Shown here in pieces: positions 62,564-64,000 of a DNA stretch of 64,000 nucleotides. The notes beneath the pieces are model-generated. The model had not been told where the DNA came from. It did not search any database and saw nothing but the letters and a program-made list of their open reading frames with translations. Origin of the DNA: Paludibacteraceae bacterium (GTDB lineage: Bacteria; Bacteroidota; Bacteroidia; Bacteroidales; Paludibacteraceae); contig JAKSNK010000002.1 in assembly GCA_024399835.1 (NCBI GenBank), positions 61,284 through 125,283 on the forward strand, read 5' to 3'. The position numbers and the translations under genes are program-made. Within the stretch, counting starts at the first letter, position 1, and every line of letters starts with the position of its first letter.

Positions 62564-62935
62564 TTATTTTTTTGCGGCGGTCGGTACATTATTCTCACGC
62601 TTCATCGAACAAGTGCCGTTGAATTGTGCGTTGGGCTCAATGACCAAAGTGCGCGTATTCAATTCGCCTTTCATCGACCCTGTGGCGCGAAGCGAGAAGG
62701 TACCGTCGATAGTGGCTTTGCCGTCCAACAGACCCATAACTTCTGCATTTTGGCAAACGATAGTCCCTTTGATAGACCCTTTTTCGCCGATTACGACTTT
62801 ACCCTTGCATTGTAAATCCCCCTCCAAAACACCGTCAATACGGATGTCCGAATCTGCGATAACTGTTCCGATAATTTTACTTCCGGCGGTCAAAGAATTA
62901 AAAAGCGTGCCGGATTGCTGTTGTGTTTGTGCCAT
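62564..62935 (-). CDS. Bactofilin (polymer-forming cytoskeletal protein)
   Basis: A 123-aa protein with a beta-helical DUF583 domain: about eight short rungs such as I-R-I-D-G-V-L-E-G-D-L, G-S-I-K-G-T-I and A-E-V-M-G-L-L-D-G-K, between short unstructured ends. Such proteins polymerise into filaments in the cytoplasm near the membrane, shaping the cell or placing proteins. Its promoter (62996-63027) has the extended CTTGCGTATG -33 box. Confidence 0.92.
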   Translation of the reverse strand: MAQTQQQSGTLFNSLTAGSKIIGTVIADSDIRIDGVLEGDLQCKGKVVIGEKGSIKGTIVCQNAEVMGLLDGKATIDGTFSLRATGSMKGELNTRTLVIEPNAQFNGTCSMKRENNVPTAAKK

Positions 62936-62995
62936 ATTTATTTGAATTATGAATTATGAATTATGAGTCGGGTTAAGTATATAAAAACCCATGTG

Positions 62996-63027
62996 CAAAG
63001 GTACGAAAAATCTCTCGCATACGCAAG
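62996..63027 (-). promoter_or_regulatory. Promoter of the bactofilin gene
   Basis: Minus strand: CTTG (63024-63027), 20-bp spacer, TACCTTTG (62996-63003). Confidence 0.75.
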
Positions 63028-63063
63028 CGTGCGAACATTATTTAGAAATAAAAGTGGATTTTG

Positions 63064-63095
63064 TTTGCATAAATCATTTTTTTTTGCTATCTTTG
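63064..63095 (+). promoter_or_regulatory. Promoter of the small membrane protein and ompH
   Basis: TTTG (63064-63067, TTTGCATAA), 20-bp spacer, TATCTTTG (63088-63095). The ATG follows at 63105. Confidence 0.75.
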
Positions 63096-63104
63096 CACGA
63101 TAAA

Positions 63105-63305
63105 ATGCTTATTTTGCTCTCCATATTGATTCTTGCGTTCGCGATGGTCGGTCTTTGCGTGCGCGTGATAGCGAAAAAAAACGGTCGCTTTTCCAGCCAG
63201 CATATCGGCGGCAGCAAAGCCATGCGCGAGCGCGGTATCCATTGCGTCAATACACAAGATTGGGAAATGCGCCATCAGAAGAAAATCAATGTTAAACAAT
63301 TATAA
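63105..63305 (+). CDS. Small single-pass membrane protein
   Basis: A 66-aa protein with one N-terminal membrane helix (residues 2-22) and a basic cytoplasmic tail with S-K-A-M-R-E-R-G-I-H-C-V-N-T-Q-D. I recall this motif as conserved in small Bacteroidota proteins near ompH, but cannot check. Function unknown. A longer frame from 62991 would start upstream of the promoter, so the ATG at 63105 is used. It lies 10 bp before ompH. Confidence 0.75.
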   Translation: MLILLSILILAFAMVGLCVRVIAKKNGRFSSQHIGGSKAMRERGIHCVNTQDWEMRHQKKINVKQL

Positions 63306-63315
63306 ATAAAAGATT

Positions 63316-63918
63316 ATGAAGAAAATTCAAATTATTGTAGATGCAGTATTGGCAGCCGCTGTGGTTGCATTGTTCGTGTTGTATTTTGTAGCTAAACCCG
63401 GTTGCTGCAAAAAGAGTGCAGAAGTTGGTTCGGTAGCAGAAGTGAAAGAAGGCAATCTGCCGATTGCGTACCTGAATGTGGACAGTTTGTTGCAAGGGTA
63501 TGTATTTGCACAGGAGGCACAGGAAAAACTGATGTCCAAACAGGAAGATGCACGGCTGAAACTGAATACCAAAGCGCGCACCCTGCAAAACGAAATGGCG
63601 GATTTCCAGCGCAAGTATGAGAATAATGCGTTCCTGAGCCAAGAGCGTGCCCAAAACGAGTACCAGCGTTTGCAGAACAAACAACAAGAGTTGGAAGAAC
63701 TGGAACAAAAACTGACCAACGACATTCTGCTGGAGAACCAAAACCTGAATATGCAGTTGGCAGACAGTTTGACCGCCTTCTTGGCAGAATACAATGCCGA
63801 CGGCCGTTTCCAAGTGATATTGAGCAATCAGGGCAAAGACAATGTGCTGATGGCTGCTGACGGTATGGATATTACAGCCGATGTAATAGCCGGTATGAAT
63901 GCCCGTTGCGGGAAGTAA
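63316..63918 (+). CDS. OmpH/Skp-family periplasmic chaperone-like protein
   Basis: A 200-aa protein with an N-terminal signal or anchor helix (residues ~8-27) and a long coiled coil (~60-150, rich in Gln/Glu/Lys) between short beta segments (I-A-Y-L-N-V-D-S and F-Q-V-I-L-S-N). That is the jellyfish-like plan of Skp/OmpH. It likely handles outer-membrane proteins in the periplasm. C-C-K-K follows the helix. Its 3' end is followed by a 7-bp array. Confidence 0.88.
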   Translation: MKKIQIIVDAVLAAAVVALFVLYFVAKPGCCKKSAEVGSVAEVKEGNLPIAYLNVDSLLQGYVFAQEAQEKLMSKQEDARLKLNTKARTLQNEMADFQRKYENNAFLSQERAQNEYQRLQNKQQELEELEQKLTNDILLENQNLNMQLADSLTAFLAEYNADGRFQVILSNQGKDNVLMAADGMDITADVIAGMNARCGK

Positions 63919-64000
63919 GTTGATAGTTGATAGTTGATAGTTGACAGTTGATAGTTGACAGTTGACAGTTGATAGTTGACAGTTGATAGTTGACAGTTGA
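63919..64000. repeat. 7-bp tandem array continuing past the window
   Basis: Consecutive GTTGATA/GTTGACA units to the last base of the window, at least eleven. Non-coding. Confidence 0.93.

Noticed and set aside
63919-64000. Possible CRISPR array
   Set aside because: Units are 7 bp with no spacers and no cas genes in the window; it is a simple tandem repeat.

Overview
The window is a stretch of a Bacteroidota chromosome, most likely order Bacteroidales. Three things point there. The promoters follow the Bacteroidota pattern TTTG-N20-TAnnTTTG, and almost no gene has a Shine-Dalgarno sequence. Family-specific markers are present: a MurF-Alr fusion, a PorE-like type IX secretion (T9SS) lipoprotein, a DUF4293 protein, a DUF4924-like protein, bactofilin and an OmpH/Skp protein. 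The left-edge giant Ig-repeat protein ends in a tail that resembles a degenerate T9SS sorting tail. I cannot name genus or species.

Layout. 1-5115: C-terminal part of a very large Ig-like repeat surface protein. 5116-9465 (minus): mtaB, CPBP protease, menA, nth, a DUF4924-like gene and an S4 RNA-binding protein. 9516-14939: GT87 membrane glycosyltransferase, pth/rplY, tRNA-Gln(UUG), a PRiA4-like gene, tyrS and mltG, with interleaved divergent tyrS/mltG promoters. 14941-24425 (minus): one compact eight-gene operon dxs-trkA-trkH-SGNH-MBOAT-coaE-engB-USP. 24588-28933 (plus): a truncated MurF fused to a complete Alr, an ABC ATPase, then a UmuC-like Y-family polymerase.

28991-37228 is an AT-richer accessory island. 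It holds a LOG/SLOG-family gene overlapping a single 1947-codon gene that fuses a sugar epimerase, four glycosyltransferase-like domains, a kinase-like domain and a methyltransferase. An AbiEi/AbiEii type IV toxin-antitoxin pair follows. 37613-46644 (plus) is a housekeeping operon: HAD, fumarase, degenerate M23, dxr, rseP, acyltransferase, DUF4293, rlmN, then argD. 46658-51771 holds a PLP decarboxylase with a lipoprotein signal, two envelope proteins, a DUF2520-like gene and yidC. 51772-52900 is a 1.1-kb repeat-rich gene-free stretch. 52901-57540 (minus) is a second accessory block: UvrD helicase with an inserted nuclease-like domain, a 179-aa partner, and a DUF1016 nuclease between identical 43-bp direct repeats. 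57668-63918: folA, thyA, porE-like, DUF1015, bactofilin, a small membrane protein and ompH.

Three whole-window patterns stand out. First, an 8-bp unit (ACCGATTC type) forms tandem arrays at six places. Three of these lie in frame inside conserved enzymes (MurF-Alr, ABC ATPase, DHFR) and a fourth makes the C-terminus of DXR. Second, a 43-bp dyad-containing element sits before umuC and on both sides of the DUF1016 nuclease. Third, sixteen promoters can be read by eye, all with a spacer of exactly 20 bp. The best candidates for an undescribed system are the 1947-aa multienzyme with its LOG partner, the self-propagating in-frame 8-bp repeats, and the 43-bp element.
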